From the NCBI RefSeq assembly GCF_024172185.1, contig NZ_JAMZEC010000001.1, positions 2,418,001 to 2,482,000 of the forward strand: a stretch of 64,000 nt of DNA. Reading direction: 5' to 3'. The notes below the pieces were generated by a model, which ran no database searches, was not told the origin of the DNA, and saw nothing but the letters and a program-made list of their open reading frames with translations. Every line of letters starts with the position of its first letter. Positions within the stretch are counted from its first letter, which is position 1. The stretch comes from Nonomuraea roseoviolacea subsp. carminata. GTDB lineage: Bacteria; Actinomycetota; Actinomycetes; Streptosporangiales; Streptosporangiaceae. This document shows, in pieces, positions 34,284 to 43,388 of this stretch. The translations under genes were made by a program, and so were the position numbers.

Positions 34284-35465
34284 TCACGCACCTACCGCAG
34301 CGAGCTCAGCGGCGCGCTTGGCCGCGTCGTCCATTGTGTCAACCAGCTCGACGCGCGGGAGCGCGGCGTCGGCCAGGATCTGCCGCCCGAGCTGGGCGTT
34401 GTTGCCGTCGAGGCGGACCACCAGCGGGTGGGTGACGGCCTCGCCGCGGCTCTCCAGGAGCTTGAAGGCCGCCACGATGCCGTTGGCCACGGCGTCGCAG
34501 GAGGTGATGCCGCCGAAGACGTTCACGAAGATCGACTTCACCGACGGGTCGGAGAGGATGATCTCCAGGCCGGCGGCCATGACCTCGGCCGAGGCCCCGC
34601 CGCCGATGTCGAGGAAGTTGGCCGGGGACGGCTTGCCGGGGAAGGCCTCGCCCGCGTAGGCGACCACGTCGAGGGTGGACATGACCAGGCCCGCGCCGTT
34701 GCCGATGATGCCGACGTCGCCGTCGAGCTTGACGTAGTTGAGGTCCTTCTCCTTGGCCCGGGCCTCCAGCGGGTCCTCGGCGGCCTTGTCGGCGTACGCC
34801 TCGTGCTCCGTCTGACGGAAGGAGGCGTTGTCGTCGAGCGTGACCTTGCCGTCGAGCGCCTTCACCTGACCGTCGGCCGACAGGATCATGGGGTTGACCT
34901 CGACGAGGGTGGCGTCCTCGTCGACGAAGCAGCACCAGAGCTTCTCGATGAGCTCGGCGGCGCCGTCGAGCGACTGCTCCGGCAGGCCGCCCGCCACCGC
35001 GATCTCGCGCGCCTTGGCCCGGTCGACGCCGTCGAGGGCGGAGACGGGCACCTTGGCCACCTTCTCGGGCGAGGTGTGGGCGACCTCTTCGATGTCCATG
35101 CCGCCCGCGGCGGAGCAGATCGCGAGGAAGGTACGGTTCGCGCGGTCGAGCAGGAAGGAGAAGTAGTACTCCTCCGCGATCGCGCTGGCCTCCTCCACGA
35201 GCACCTTGTGGACCGTGTGGCCCTTGATGTCCATGCCGAGGATGGCCTGGCCCTTCTCGACGGCGTCGGCGGCGTCGTCGGCCACCTTCACGCCACCGGC
35301 CTTGCCACGCCCACCGGTCTTCACCTGGGCCTTGACCACGACGCGGCCGGTCAGCTGCTCGGCAGCCGCCCGCACCTCCTCCACGGTGTGGGCGACGATG
35401 CCCTTGGGCACCGGGATGCCGTAGTCCGCGAAGAGCTCCTTCGCCTGATGTTCGAACAGGTCCAC
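34284..35465 (-). CDS. sucC: Succinate-CoA ligase (ADP-forming), beta subunit
   Basis: 393 residues. [22 protein letters not shown] opens an ATP-grasp domain ([19 protein letters not shown]), and the C-terminal ligase domain includes [14 protein letters not shown]. It is the nucleotide-binding subunit of succinyl-CoA synthetase. GTG 35465 is chosen since AAGGA lies nine bases upstream and it yields the family N-terminus. It forms an operon with sucD. Confidence 0.98.
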   Translation of the reverse strand: MDLFEHQAKELFADYGIPVPKGIVAHTVEEVRAAAEQLTGRVVVKAQVKTGGRGKAGGVKVADDAADAVEKGQAILGMDIKGHTVHKVLVEEASAIAEEYYFSFLLDRANRTFLAICSAAGGMDIEEVAHTSPEKVAKVPVSALDGVDRAKAREIAVAGGLPEQSLDGAAELIEKLWCCFVDEDATLVEVNPMILSADGQVKALDGKVTLDDNASFRQTEHEAYADKAAEDPLEARAKEKDLNYVKLDGDVGIIGNGAGLVMSTLDVVAYAGEAFPGKPSPANFLDIGGGASAEVMAAGLEIILSDPSVKSIFVNVFGGITSCDAVANGIVAAFKLLESRGEAVTHPLVVRLDGNNAQLGRQILADAALPRVELVDTMDDAAKRAAELAAVGA

Positions 35466-36000
35466 GAGGGTCCGTCCTTGCTTATCCGACTGATGTTCGA
35501 CGGCCCGGGCCACCCCGTGCGTGCCGGGCGTTTCCGCCAGTGAAGCCTAGCCCCAAGCTTGACGTCCCCTGGTCACCGGGTCGTGGATATGCCGTGATGT
35601 GACGGTGATCTCACTTCCGCACCATGTCTGCCTCCATCGGAAGACCGGGGACGGCCAAAAACGCCCGTACAACGTCATTTACTGACAAAGCCCCGCAGGG
35701 GCCGGGCCTCCCACGAGATCGCGCCCCGGCGAGGACGCCGGGGCCGGTCTCCCCCGTCCGCCATGGCGGGGACGCCGTTTCCGCGTCACTCGCTCGAATA
35801 CCCGTGGCAGAGGCCGAAATCAGAACGTGTTCCATCCACCGGGGAACCGGCGCGCACCGGAGACGCCGGCCCCGCGAGCGGCCCGCGCCGATCTTCACCC
35901 GCCGCGCCGCCGGCCACGCACCGGCCGCACGCGCGGAAACTCCGACGTGACGCGCCACTCACGCAGCGTCGCGCTTTCCCGCCCGCCGCAAACCGGCCAT

Positions 36001-36020
36001 GTTCTGTACGCGTTCAGAAC
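36001..36020. promoter_or_regulatory. Perfect 6-bp inverted repeat
   Basis: GTTCTGTACGCGTTCAGAAC: arms at 36001-36006 and 36015-36020 around 8 bp. A dimer-binding operator candidate 124 bp before the secreted protein gene. The arms are the reverse order of an actinobacterial LexA box, so it is not one. Confidence 0.4.
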
Positions 36021-36071
36021 GAGATACAACCTGCACAAGAAATACACATATTTCCCGCCACTGCGCCCCTG

Positions 36072-36090
36072 TCACGAGATATCCTCGTGA
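36072..36090. promoter_or_regulatory. Perfect 7-bp inverted repeat
   Basis: TCACGAGATATCCTCGTGA: arms 36072-36078 and 36084-36090 around ATATC. It lies 53 bp before ATG 36144 in the likely promoter/leader; it may be an operator or a leader hairpin. Confidence 0.45.
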
Positions 36091-36143
36091 TCTTTCTTTG
36101 CCATGATCCACGAACGTCCGATTGAGAAACGACAAGGATGAAA

Positions 36144-37049
36144 ATGAAGCGAATCCTCACCGGCGTCGCCTTGGCGTCCACCGCCATGATCATCTCGGCC
36201 GGCCCGGCCCTGGCCGCGCCGGTGAACCCGGTCGCGCCCGTGCAGAAGCAGTTCGTGGCCGGTCACGGCGTCAAGTTCGCCGAGAGCGTCAAGATCATCG
36301 CCGGTGGCCAGCGGCAGGTGACCATCCGGCGCAGCGGCTCCCTGGAGTTCGGCCCCTCCGGCGTCATCGCCTCCGACGTCACCGGCCAGTTCAACATCAA
36401 GAAGGAGGAGGCCGAGAAGCTCGCCGACGCGCTCAAGGAACTGGGCGACGAGGACTTCGGCATCGACCTCGTGACCGCGCTGACGATGCCCGAGCGGATC
36501 GTCACCAAGGGGCAGTACACCTACCTCACGGGCGGTCTGTGGAGCGCCGTGTTCAACTCGAACAAGTCCTGGATCCGGGTTCCCGGCGTCCAGCCGATCG
36601 GCGCGACCACCGCGTACAGCCAGCCGCTGAACATCCTGTCCGAGCCCGCCACGCTCAAGACCCTGCTCAAGGGCGCCAAGGCGACGAAGGACGGCTACGC
36701 CGGCAAGATCCAGGCCAAGGACCTGAGCAAGACCTCCCCGCTCTTCGGCGGGATCATGATGCTGGCGGCCCCCGCCAAGTCGTCCCCCAAGGCCGCCGGC
36801 GCCATCAGCTGGAAGCTGGCCGTGGACGCCAAGGGCCTGCCGACGCGGCTCGTGTCGGTCATCCCGGCGACGGCGCTGGGCGTCAAGGACGCCAAGGGCC
36901 TGGCCTTCAGCGTCGAGACCACCTTCAGCGACTGGGGCACGCCCGTGACCGTCACGGCGCCGCCGGAGCTGGAGGTCGCCAAGACCCTGGACGAGGCGAT
37001 CGTGGTCCCCGGACCGAAGACGCTCCCGCTGAGCGCCATCGCCCACTGA
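36144..37049 (+). CDS. Secreted protein, LolA/LppX-like fold suspected
   Basis: 301 residues with a clear Sec signal (KRILTGVALASTAMIISAGPALA) cut near AAPVNP; no lipobox cysteine. The mature part has the pattern seen in LppX/LprG-type lipid carriers: FNIKKEEAEKLADALKELG, then RIVTKGQYTYLTGGLWSAVFNSNKSWIRVPG ('the measured substance is neutral' strand-W-strand), and paired beta segments. ATG 36144 is used since AAGGA is five to six bases upstream; ATG 36138 overlaps it. Function is unproven; lack of a lipid anchor is unlike LppX. Confidence 0.72.
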   Translation: MKRILTGVALASTAMIISAGPALAAPVNPVAPVQKQFVAGHGVKFAESVKIIAGGQRQVTIRRSGSLEFGPSGVIASDVTGQFNIKKEEAEKLADALKELGDEDFGIDLVTALTMPERIVTKGQYTYLTGGLWSAVFNSNKSWIRVPGVQPIGATTAYSQPLNILSEPATLKTLLKGAKATKDGYAGKIQAKDLSKTSPLFGGIMMLAAPAKSSPKAAGAISWKLAVDAKGLPTRLVSVIPATALGVKDAKGLAFSVETTFSDWGTPVTVTAPPELEVAKTLDEAIVVPGPKTLPLSAIAH

Positions 37050-37058
37050 GAACCGGTC

Positions 37059-37096
37059 GCGCCCGTCTCCCCCGTGCTGGCGCGGGAGGCGGGCGC
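37059..37096. terminator. Bidirectional hairpin between convergent genes
   Basis: GCGCCCGTCTCCC (37059-37071) pairs with GGGAGGCGGGCGC (37084-37096) with one G-T pair. It lies between the secreted protein gene and galE, which converge. Confidence 0.7.
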
Positions 37097-37136
37097 GCCG
37101 CCTTTCCAGGCTCCGCCGAGCCGTCCGTCCGGACCC

Positions 37137-38120
37137 CTACGAAAGGCGGGAGTCGCGGACGTCCGCCCAGGCCAGCGAGTGCCTGATGCCCTCCTCCAGC
37201 GAGTAGCCCGCGCGCCAGCCCAGCAGCCGCTCGGCCAGGTCGCTGCGCGTGTACGCCCCGGCCACGTCACCCGGGCGGCGCTCGGTCTCCACCACCTCCA
37301 CCGGGCGGTCCACCACGCGGTTGAACGCCTCGGCCAGCTCGCGCACCGTCGTGCCGGACCCGGTGCCCAGGTTGATGACCGAGCCCTCCGGGAACAGGTC
37401 GTCGAAGCGCCGCAGCGCCTCCACGTGGGCCTGCGCGAGGTCCCAGACGTGGATGTAGTCGCGGATGCCGGACCCGTCCCGTGTCGGGTAGTCGGTGCCG
37501 GTGATCTGGAACGGCGTGCCCTCCTCGTACGCCTCGATGAGCTTGCCCAGCGCGTGACTGGGCCGCCGGAGCTGGAGCCCGGTGCGCAGCCGCGGATCGG
37601 CGCCGATCGGGTTGAAGTAGCGCAGCGACAGGATCCTGATCGGCTGGGTGGCCGCGATGTCGGCGAACATGGCCTCGCACATCGCCTTGGTCCGCGCGTA
37701 CGGGCTCTGCGGGTCGAGCGGCGACCCCTCGTCCACGGTGTGGTCCTCGCCGGTGCGGTAGATGGACGCCGACGAGCTGAACACCATCCGCCCGCACCCG
37801 TTGCGCAGCAGGTGGTCGACGAACTCCAGGCTCTTGGCGACGTTGGCCCGGTAGTAGCCGACCGGGTCGGCCACCGAGTCGGGCACCACGATGAGCGCCG
37901 CGCAGTGGATGACGGCCTCGATGTCGGACCGCTCGGCGAAGATCTTGTCGATCAGCGCGCCGTCGCTGATGTCGCCCTCGTAGAAGGCCCGGCCCTCGGC
38001 GAACTCGCGCCGGCCCGTCACGAGGTTGTCGAGGATCACCGGCTCGATCCCGGCGTCCAGGCACGCCGAGGCCACCGTGCTCCCGATGAACCCCGCGCCG
38101 CCGGAAATCAACACGCTCAT
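37137..38120 (-). CDS. galE: UDP-glucose 4-epimerase
   Basis: 327 residues of an extended short-chain dehydrogenase: NAD site LISGGAGFIGSTVA, active-site SSSASIY and the YARTK catalytic Tyr/Lys, followed by RYFNPIGADP and HVWDLAQAHVEAL. It interconverts UDP-glucose and UDP-galactose for wall polysaccharide. ATG 38120 has GAAGCAGGGGG upstream. The gene stands alone; it may serve the surface polymers encoded further right. UDP-GlcNAc epimerisation cannot be excluded. Confidence 0.92.
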   Translation of the reverse strand: MSVLISGGAGFIGSTVASACLDAGIEPVILDNLVTGRREFAEGRAFYEGDISDGALIDKIFAERSDIEAVIHCAALIVVPDSVADPVGYYRANVAKSLEFVDHLLRNGCGRMVFSSSASIYRTGEDHTVDEGSPLDPQSPYARTKAMCEAMFADIAATQPIRILSLRYFNPIGADPRLRTGLQLRRPSHALGKLIEAYEEGTPFQITGTDYPTRDGSGIRDYIHVWDLAQAHVEALRRFDDLFPEGSVINLGTGSGTTVRELAEAFNRVVDRPVEVVETERRPGDVAGAYTRSDLAERLLGWRAGYSLEEGIRHSLAWADVRDSRLS

Positions 38121-38320
38121 GCCAGCCCCCTGCTTCTCACGCTCCACCGCCCCCCGGCCTGCCCGGCGGGGCTCCCCACCACACCCGCCGGCGATCGCCT
38201 CGGCCCGGCGGGGCCACGCGGCGCCCGCGCGCCGTGCCCGACCATCCTCGGCCACCGCGCGGAGCGCTCGTGACCATTCAGGACGGCCCGGCGGCGTCGC
38301 TCCGCCACCGGCCGGACAGC

Positions 38321-38336
38321 GTTACGTGATCGTTAC
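38321..38336. promoter_or_regulatory. GTTAC-N6-GTTAC direct repeat upstream of the transpeptidase
   Basis: GTTACGTGATCGTTAC: two GTTAC half-sites 11 bp apart, one DNA turn, on the same face, 79 bp before the transpeptidase start. Direct repeats of GTnAC-type sites are described for actinobacterial response regulators MtrA and GlnR; MtrA controls wall enzymes. The rest of the 38121-38414 interval shows nothing else. Confidence 0.4.
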
Positions 38337-38414
38337 AACTTCCGGCCCTCGCGACAGGCGTTTTGTTTGTCTACCTATGAGACGCATGCGAAGCACTTAG
38401 TCCTGGAGTACCCC

Positions 38415-39437
38415 GTGAATCCCCTCTTCCGGAAGCCGGCCCTGCTCGCCGTGGCCGCTCTGGTCTCGATGACGGCCTGCGCGGCGGAGAGCGCGCCCGC
38501 GACGCGGGCACAGGCGGCCCCCGCCGTCAGCGCCCCCGCCAAGGCCGCCGCCGCGGCGCCGACGCCGCTCCCCCAGGCGGCCGGCGCCGCCAAGCACACC
38601 GCGCCCAAGAAGCCCAAGCTGGAGATCGCCGACATCACGCCCATGGGCGAGGACAGCGAGAAGGTCGGCGTCGGCTTCCCGATCATCGTGACGTTCGACC
38701 GCGACGTACGCGACAAGGCGACGGCCGAGGCGGCCCTGGAGGTGGAGGCCGACAAGCCGGTCGAGGGCGCCTGGCGCTGGGTCAGCCCCCGCAAGGTCAT
38801 CTACCGGACGAAGACGTACTGGAAGCCGCACCAGAAGGTGCTGTTCACCGCGCGCCTCAGCCAGATCCCCGGCAACGAGGCCGCCGAGGACGTCTCCCGC
38901 CGCTTCGCCGTGGGCACCGCCAACATCTCGGTGGTGGACACGCGCCGGCACGTCATGAAGACCTACCGCGACGGCAAGATCGCCAAGCGGATCGCGATCA
39001 GCGCCGGCCGCGGCGGCCTGGTGCGCAACGGCGTGGACGTGTACCTGACGACCAGCGGCACCCACCTGACCATGGGCAAGAAGCGGGTCGAGACCATGAC
39101 GTCGTCCTGGATGGGCGTCACCGACCCCAAGGACCCGCAGTACTACAAGGAGGAGATCCCCTGGGCGGTGCGGATCTCCGACAGCGGCGAGTACGTGCAC
39201 CAGAGCGCCGGCTACTACCAGTACCTCGGCCGCTCCAACCAGAGCCACGGCTGCGTCCGCGCCACCCCCGAGGGCGCCCGCTGGTTCTACACGATCGCCC
39301 AGCGCGGCGACGTCGTGAAGATCACCGGCACCAAGCGCAAGCTCGACTGGCGCAACGGCTGGAGCTACTGGCAGCTCAACTGGACCGAGTGGAAGCAGGG
39401 CAGCGCCCTGGGTCTCAAGATGACCAAGAAGAGCTGA
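38415..39437 (+). CDS. L,D-transpeptidase lipoprotein (LdtMt2-like)
   Basis: 340 residues: signal peptide with a lipobox-like SMTAC (Cys22), an Ala/Pro linker, an Ig-like domain (DITPMGEDSEKVGVGFPIIVTFDRDV) and a YkuD catalytic domain with YVHQSAGYY and SNQSHGCVRATPEGARW (Cys280 nucleophile, His278). It makes 3-3 peptidoglycan cross-links outside the membrane and is the usual target of carbapenems. GTG 38415 is supported by TGGAG seven bases before and gives a proper signal peptide. The -3 Met in the lipobox is less common than Leu. Confidence 0.93.
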   Translation: MNPLFRKPALLAVAALVSMTACAAESAPATRAQAAPAVSAPAKAAAAAPTPLPQAAGAAKHTAPKKPKLEIADITPMGEDSEKVGVGFPIIVTFDRDVRDKATAEAALEVEADKPVEGAWRWVSPRKVIYRTKTYWKPHQKVLFTARLSQIPGNEAAEDVSRRFAVGTANISVVDTRRHVMKTYRDGKIAKRIAISAGRGGLVRNGVDVYLTTSGTHLTMGKKRVETMTSSWMGVTDPKDPQYYKEEIPWAVRISDSGEYVHQSAGYYQYLGRSNQSHGCVRATPEGARWFYTIAQRGDVVKITGTKRKLDWRNGWSYWQLNWTEWKQGSALGLKMTKKS

Positions 39438-39450
39438 CGTCCCCCGGAGG

Positions 39451-39480
39451 CGGCCGGTGAGGAACGCACCTCACCGGCCG
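39451..39480. terminator. Perfect bidirectional terminator hairpin
   Basis: CGGCCGGTGAGG, loop AACGCA, CCTCACCGGCCG: a 12-bp perfect stem between the convergent transpeptidase and pcrA genes. Confidence 0.9.
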
Positions 39481-39496
39481 TCGCCCGTACGGGGCC

Positions 39497-41749
39497 TCAG
39501 AGCTTCTCCAGCGGGGCGTACGCCAGCAGCAGCGTCTTCTCTCCCCCGCTCCCAAAGTCGATCTTCACCTTGGTCTTCTCGGCCTGCCCGTCCACCGACA
39601 CCACGGTGCCCAGCCCGAACGCGTCGTGCGACACCCGGTCGCCGGGGGTCAGCGACGGAAGCGCCTTGCCGCCCTTCTTCGGCGCGGCCGTCGCGGCGGC
39701 CGGCTCGCGGCGCGTCGCCGCGTTCCAGGCGGTCTTCTCCGGCGGCGTGCGCCAGTCGATGAGCTGGCCCGGCACCTCGCTGACGAACCGCGACGCCGGG
39801 TTGAACGACGGGGCGCCCCACGAGCTGCGCACCGCCGCCCGCGTCAGGTAGAGCCGCTTCTGGGCGCGCGTGATGCCGACGTAGGCCAGCCGGCGCTCCT
39901 CCTCCAGCTCCTTCGGCTCGCCGAGCGAGCGCACGTGCGGGAAGACGCCGTCCTCCATCGCCGTCAGGAACACGACCGGGAACTCCAGCCCCTTGGCCGT
40001 GTGCAGCGTCATCAGCGTCACCACGCCCTGGCCGCCGTCGGCGTCGGGGATCTGGTCGGCGTCGGCCACCAGCGACACCTGCTCCAGGAACTCGACCAGC
40101 GTGCCCTCGGGGTTGGCCTCCTCGAACTCCGAGGCGACCGAGACGAGCTCGTTGAGGTTCTCCAGGCGGGACTCGTCCTGCGGGTCCTCGGACGCCTCCA
40201 GCTCGGCGCGGTAGCCGGTGGCCACCAGCACCTCCTCCGCCAGCGCGGACGGCGGCACGCCCTCGGCCTTGGCGATCAGCTCCTCCAGCATGGCGACGAA
40301 GTCGCGCACCGCGTTGAGGGAGCGGGTGGCCATGCCCGGCGCCTCGCCGGCCCGGCGCAGCCCCTCCCAGAACGTGATCCGCTCGCGCGCGGCGAACGCC
40401 TCGATCATCGCCTCGGCCCGGTCGCCGATGCCGCGCTTGGGCACGTTGAGGATGCGCCGCAGCGACACCACGTCGGCCGGGTTGGCCAGCACCCGCAGGT
40501 AGGCCAGCAGGTCCTTGACCTCCTTGCGCTCGTAGAAGCGCACACCGCCGACGACCTTGTACGGCAGGCCGGTGCGGATGAAGATCTCCTCGAACACGCG
40601 GGAGGCCGCGTTGGTGCGGTAGAAGACGGCGACGTCGCCCGCCCGCACGCCCTCCTCGTCGGTGAGCCGGTCGACCTCCTGGGCGACGAACATGGCCTCG
40701 TCGTGCTCGTTGTCGGCGACGTACCCGACGATCTTGGGGCCGTCGCCCTGGTCGGACCACAGGTTCTTGGGCTTGCGCGACTCGTTGCGCGAGATGACCG
40801 CGTTGGCCGCGGCCAGGATGTTCTGGGTGGAGCGGTAGTTCTGCTCCAGCAGGATCGTGCGGGCGTCGGGGTAGTCGCGCTCGAACTCCAGGATGTTGCG
40901 GATCGTCGCGCCGCGGAAGGCGTAGATCGACTGGTCGGCGTCGCCCACGACGCACAGCTCGGACTGGTCGGCGCCCGACCGCACCAGCTCGCCGTCGGCG
41001 GTGCGCAGCTCGGGCCGGCCGACCAGCTCGCGCACGAGGATGTACTGGGCGTGGTTGGTGTCCTGGTACTCGTCGACCATGACGTGCCGGAACCGCATCC
41101 GGTAGTGCTCGGCCACCTCGGGGAAGAGCTGGAAGAGCGTCACCGTGTTCATGATGATGTCGTCGAAGTCCATCGCGCCGGCCTCGGTGAGCTTGAGCTG
41201 GTAGCTCTTGTACGCCTCGGCGAGGACCTTCTCCAGGTGCGAGCCCGCCTTGTCGAGCGCGGTCTCGTAGTCGATCAGCTCGTTCTTGAAGTTGCTCACC
41301 TGCGCCGAGAACGACCTCGGCGGGTAGCGCTTCGGGTCGAGGTCCATCTCGCGGCAGACCATGGCCATCAGCCGCTGGGAGTCGGCCTGGTCGTAGATGG
41401 AGAAGCTGGAGGGGAAGCCGAGCCGCTTGGCCTCGCGGCGCAGGATCCGCATGCACGCGCTGTGGAACGTCATCACCCACATCGCCTTGGAACGCGGGCC
41501 GACGAGCTTGTCGATGCGCTCCTTCATCTCGCGGGCGGCCTTGTTGGTGAAGGTGATCGCGAGGATCTCGCCCGGGTGGACGTTCCGCTCGGCGAGCAGG
41601 TAGGCGATGCGGTGGGTGAGCACCCGCGTCTTGCCCGACCCCGCCCCCGCCACGATCAGCAGCGGGCTGCCGTGATGGATCACGGCCTCGCGCTGCTGCG
41701 GGTTGAGGCCGTCGAGCAAGGGGTGGTCAACAGAGACGTGGGTCGGCAC
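39497..41749 (-). CDS. pcrA: ATP-dependent DNA helicase PcrA/UvrD
   Basis: 750 residues of a superfamily 1A helicase. Walker A AGAGSGKT, motif Ia AITFTNKAAREMKERI, motif II DEYQDTN, motif III GDADQSIYAFRGA, motif IV EQNYRST, motif V VTLMTLHTAKGLEF and motif VI YVGITRAQKRLYLT are all present. It unwinds DNA 3'-5' in repair and replication restart. The C-terminal Tudor-like domain (PGDRVSHDAFGLGTVVSVDG) binds RNA polymerase in PcrA of other bacteria. Full length. Confidence 0.97.
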   Translation of the reverse strand: MPTHVSVDHPLLDGLNPQQREAVIHHGSPLLIVAGAGSGKTRVLTHRIAYLLAERNVHPGEILAITFTNKAAREMKERIDKLVGPRSKAMWVMTFHSACMRILRREAKRLGFPSSFSIYDQADSQRLMAMVCREMDLDPKRYPPRSFSAQVSNFKNELIDYETALDKAGSHLEKVLAEAYKSYQLKLTEAGAMDFDDIIMNTVTLFQLFPEVAEHYRMRFRHVMVDEYQDTNHAQYILVRELVGRPELRTADGELVRSGADQSELCVVGDADQSIYAFRGATIRNILEFERDYPDARTILLEQNYRSTQNILAAANAVISRNESRKPKNLWSDQGDGPKIVGYVADNEHDEAMFVAQEVDRLTDEEGVRAGDVAVFYRTNAASRVFEEIFIRTGLPYKVVGGVRFYERKEVKDLLAYLRVLANPADVVSLRRILNVPKRGIGDRAEAMIEAFAARERITFWEGLRRAGEAPGMATRSLNAVRDFVAMLEELIAKAEGVPPSALAEEVLVATGYRAELEASEDPQDESRLENLNELVSVASEFEEANPEGTLVEFLEQVSLVADADQIPDADGGQGVVTLMTLHTAKGLEFPVVFLTAMEDGVFPHVRSLGEPKELEEERRLAYVGITRAQKRLYLTRAAVRSSWGAPSFNPASRFVSEVPGQLIDWRTPPEKTAWNAATRREPAAATAAPKKGGKALPSLTPGDRVSHDAFGLGTVVSVDGQAEKTKVKIDFGSGGEKTLLLAYAPLEKL

Positions 41750-41864
41750 CCACCTAGGTTATGACTCCCCACCGACAAACGGCGCCCGGAATGCGGACCC
41801 CGGGAGCTCCGGTTGTCACGAGAAGACGTCCGATCGAGGACGCGAGGGAATGGAAAGGACCACC

Positions 41865-42584
41865 ATGCTGGCCGAGAGCGAGATCACCCGGGTGCTCACC
41901 GTCACGGCGCACCCCGACGACGTCGACTTCGGCGCGGCGGGGACCGTGGCGCTGTTCGGCGACAGAGGCGTCGAGGTCACCTACCTGGTCGTGACAGACG
42001 GCGACGCCGGCGGTAACGAGCGCGAGCTGGACAACTCCGGCATGGCGGAGCTGCGCCGCGCCGAGCAGACGGCCGCCGCCAAGGCCGTGGGCGTCACGGA
42101 CGTGCGCTTCCTCGGCTACGCCGACGGCAGCGTGGTGCCCTCGCTGGAGCTCAGGCGCGACATCGCCCGCGTCATCCGCCAGGTACGGCCCGACCTCGTG
42201 ATCACCCACCACCCCGACCGCAACTACCAGTTCATCGCCCCGAGCCACCCCGACCACCGCGCGGTCGGCGGCTCGGCCCTCGACGCGGTCTACCCGGACG
42301 CCCGCAACCCGTACGCGTTCCCCGAGCTCCTGACGGAGGAGGGGCTGGAGGCGTGGACCGTGCGCGAGGTGTGGCTGACCGGCGGCTCGACGCCGGACCA
42401 CTGGGTGGACGTGACGGACGCCATGGACCGCAAGATGACGGCGCTGCAGTCGCACGTCAGCCAGGTGGCGCACGTGGAGGGCTTCACCGACTTCGTCAGG
42501 AGCCGCTTCGCGAGCTGGGGCGAGCGCGCCGGCTTCGGCCCGGGCCGCTACGCGGAGGGCTTCCAGGTCGTGCAGACGGCCTGA
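41865..42584 (+). CDS. PIG-L family deacetylase
   Basis: 239 residues with the metal-site motif TVTAHPDDVDFGAAG (AHPDD) and the second HPDH (SHPDHRAVG). Such enzymes remove N-acetyl groups from GlcNAc-type sugars; mycothiol MshB and mycothiol-conjugate amidase Mca belong here. The length is shorter than Mca and no close assignment is safe. ATG 41865 is preceded by AAAGGA; ATG 41850 is upstream. The last 11 codons and the stop are repeated twice more downstream. Confidence 0.9.
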   Translation: MLAESEITRVLTVTAHPDDVDFGAAGTVALFGDRGVEVTYLVVTDGDAGGNERELDNSGMAELRRAEQTAAAKAVGVTDVRFLGYADGSVVPSLELRRDIARVIRQVRPDLVITHHPDRNYQFIAPSHPDHRAVGGSALDAVYPDARNPYAFPELLTEEGLEAWTVREVWLTGGSTPDHWVDVTDAMDRKMTALQSHVSQVAHVEGFTDFVRSRFASWGERAGFGPGRYAEGFQVVQTA

Positions 42585-42683
42585 CGCCCGCTTGCTACGC
42601 GGAGGGCCTCCAGGTCGTTCAGACGGCCTGACGCCCCGGTCGCCACGCGGAGGGCCTCCAGGTCGTGCAGACGGCCTGACGCC
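42547..42683. repeat. Three tandem copies of the PIG-L gene 3' end
   Basis: Units start at 42547, 42594 and 42642 (47- and 48-bp periods). Each contains TACGCGGAGGGC-type sequence, then CCAGGTCGTGCAGACGGCCT, GA and CGCC: that is, codons for YAEGFQVVQTA, the TGA stop and a few bases. Copies 2 and 3 differ at a few positions from copy 1. Only the first is in frame with the gene. Confidence 0.93.
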
Positions 42684-42686
42684 TGC

Positions 42687-43388
42687 TCACCGGGGTGAGG
42701 ACTTCGCGTCGCAGCGGGCGGCGAGGCGGGCGAACAGGTAGCCCAGGGAGTTGGTCGCCGTGTGCAGCATCGACGGCGCCAGCAGCCCGGCGCGGCGGCG
42801 CAGCTCGCAGAACAGCACCCCGGCCGCGCCCGTCGACAGCACGCTGCCCGCCACCACGCGTCCCGTGGCCAGCGGGCCCGGCTTCTCCCCCGCCGTGAGC
42901 GCGCCGAGGGCCGGGTTGGCGCGGGCCATGTCGATCGCGGGCAGCACGTGCCAGAGCCCGAACAGCGCCGACGAGACCGCCGTGGCCGCCGCCGTGCCAT
43001 GGGTGCGGCGCAGCATGCCGTACAGGGCGCCCCGGAAACCGACCTCCTCCAGCAGGACCGTGCCGAAGGGCACCTGGATCAGGGCCTCCTCCAGGGCGCG
43101 GGCGTGCGACAGCGACAGGGCCCGCTCGTCGCGGAACAGCCGCCTGGTGGCGGGGACGGCGACGCCGGCCGTGTAGACGGCGGCCACGCCCACGGCCAGG
43201 ACGCCGCCGGTCAGGACGCCTTTGCGGGGGTGCTCGAACCCGAGCTCCGCCCAGGACGCCCCGGACCGGCGCGCCAGCGCCAGCAGCGCGGCGGTCGCGG
43301 CGGCGGAGGTCAGGGGGGCCAGGCGGGGGGCGACCCGGTTGTTCAGCACGTTGGCCGCGGCCAGCACGGCGATCGACGCGATCAGCAC
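42687..43388 (-). CDS. CPBP-family intramembrane glutamic protease
   Basis: 233 residues, several membrane helices. Catalytic motifs of the CPBP (CAAX/Abi) family are complete: LLEEVGFRGALYGML, SSALFGLWHVLPAI and HTATNSLGYLF. Bacterial members cleave inside membranes or act in bacteriocin immunity; the substrate is not known. GTG 43388 lacks a Shine-Dalgarno sequence but minus-strand TAGCCT (43400-43395) ends six bases before it, so the message may be leaderless. Confidence 0.9.
   Translation of the reverse strand: MLIASIAVLAAANVLNNRVAPRLAPLTSAAATAALLALARRSGASWAELGFEHPRKGVLTGGVLAVGVAAVYTAGVAVPATRRLFRDERALSLSHARALEEALIQVPFGTVLLEEVGFRGALYGMLRRTHGTAAATAVSSALFGLWHVLPAIDMARANPALGALTAGEKPGPLATGRVVAGSVLSTGAAGVLFCELRRRAGLLAPSMLHTATNSLGYLFARLAARCDAKSSPR

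Larger units (their letters stand above)
35466..36143. other. Long intergenic region with two palindromes
   Basis: No gene is supported here; the frames that are open look like chance in GC-rich sequence. The sucC promoter should lie in 35470-35640. The right end becomes AT-rich. It holds GTTCTG-TACGCGTT-CAGAAC (36001-36020) and TCACGAG-ATATC-CTCGTGA (36072-36090), both upstream of the secreted protein gene. A small hairpin GCCCC-GCA-GGGGC lies near 35692-35704. Confidence 0.7.

Noticed and set aside
35611..35958. 115-codon minus-strand frame between sucC and the secreted protein gene
   Set aside because: Arginine/alanine-rich composition of a chance frame, no ribosome-binding site, no recognisable domain; it would lie in the sucC promoter region.
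36001..36020. LexA (SOS) box
   Set aside because: The arms read GTTC...GAAC, the reverse order of the actinobacterial GAAC-N4-GTTC box.
42353..42631. Plus-strand frame ending in a second copy of YAEGLQVVQTA
   Set aside because: It repeats the end of the PIG-L protein only because the 3' end was duplicated; the rest is an off-frame reading of the real gene.
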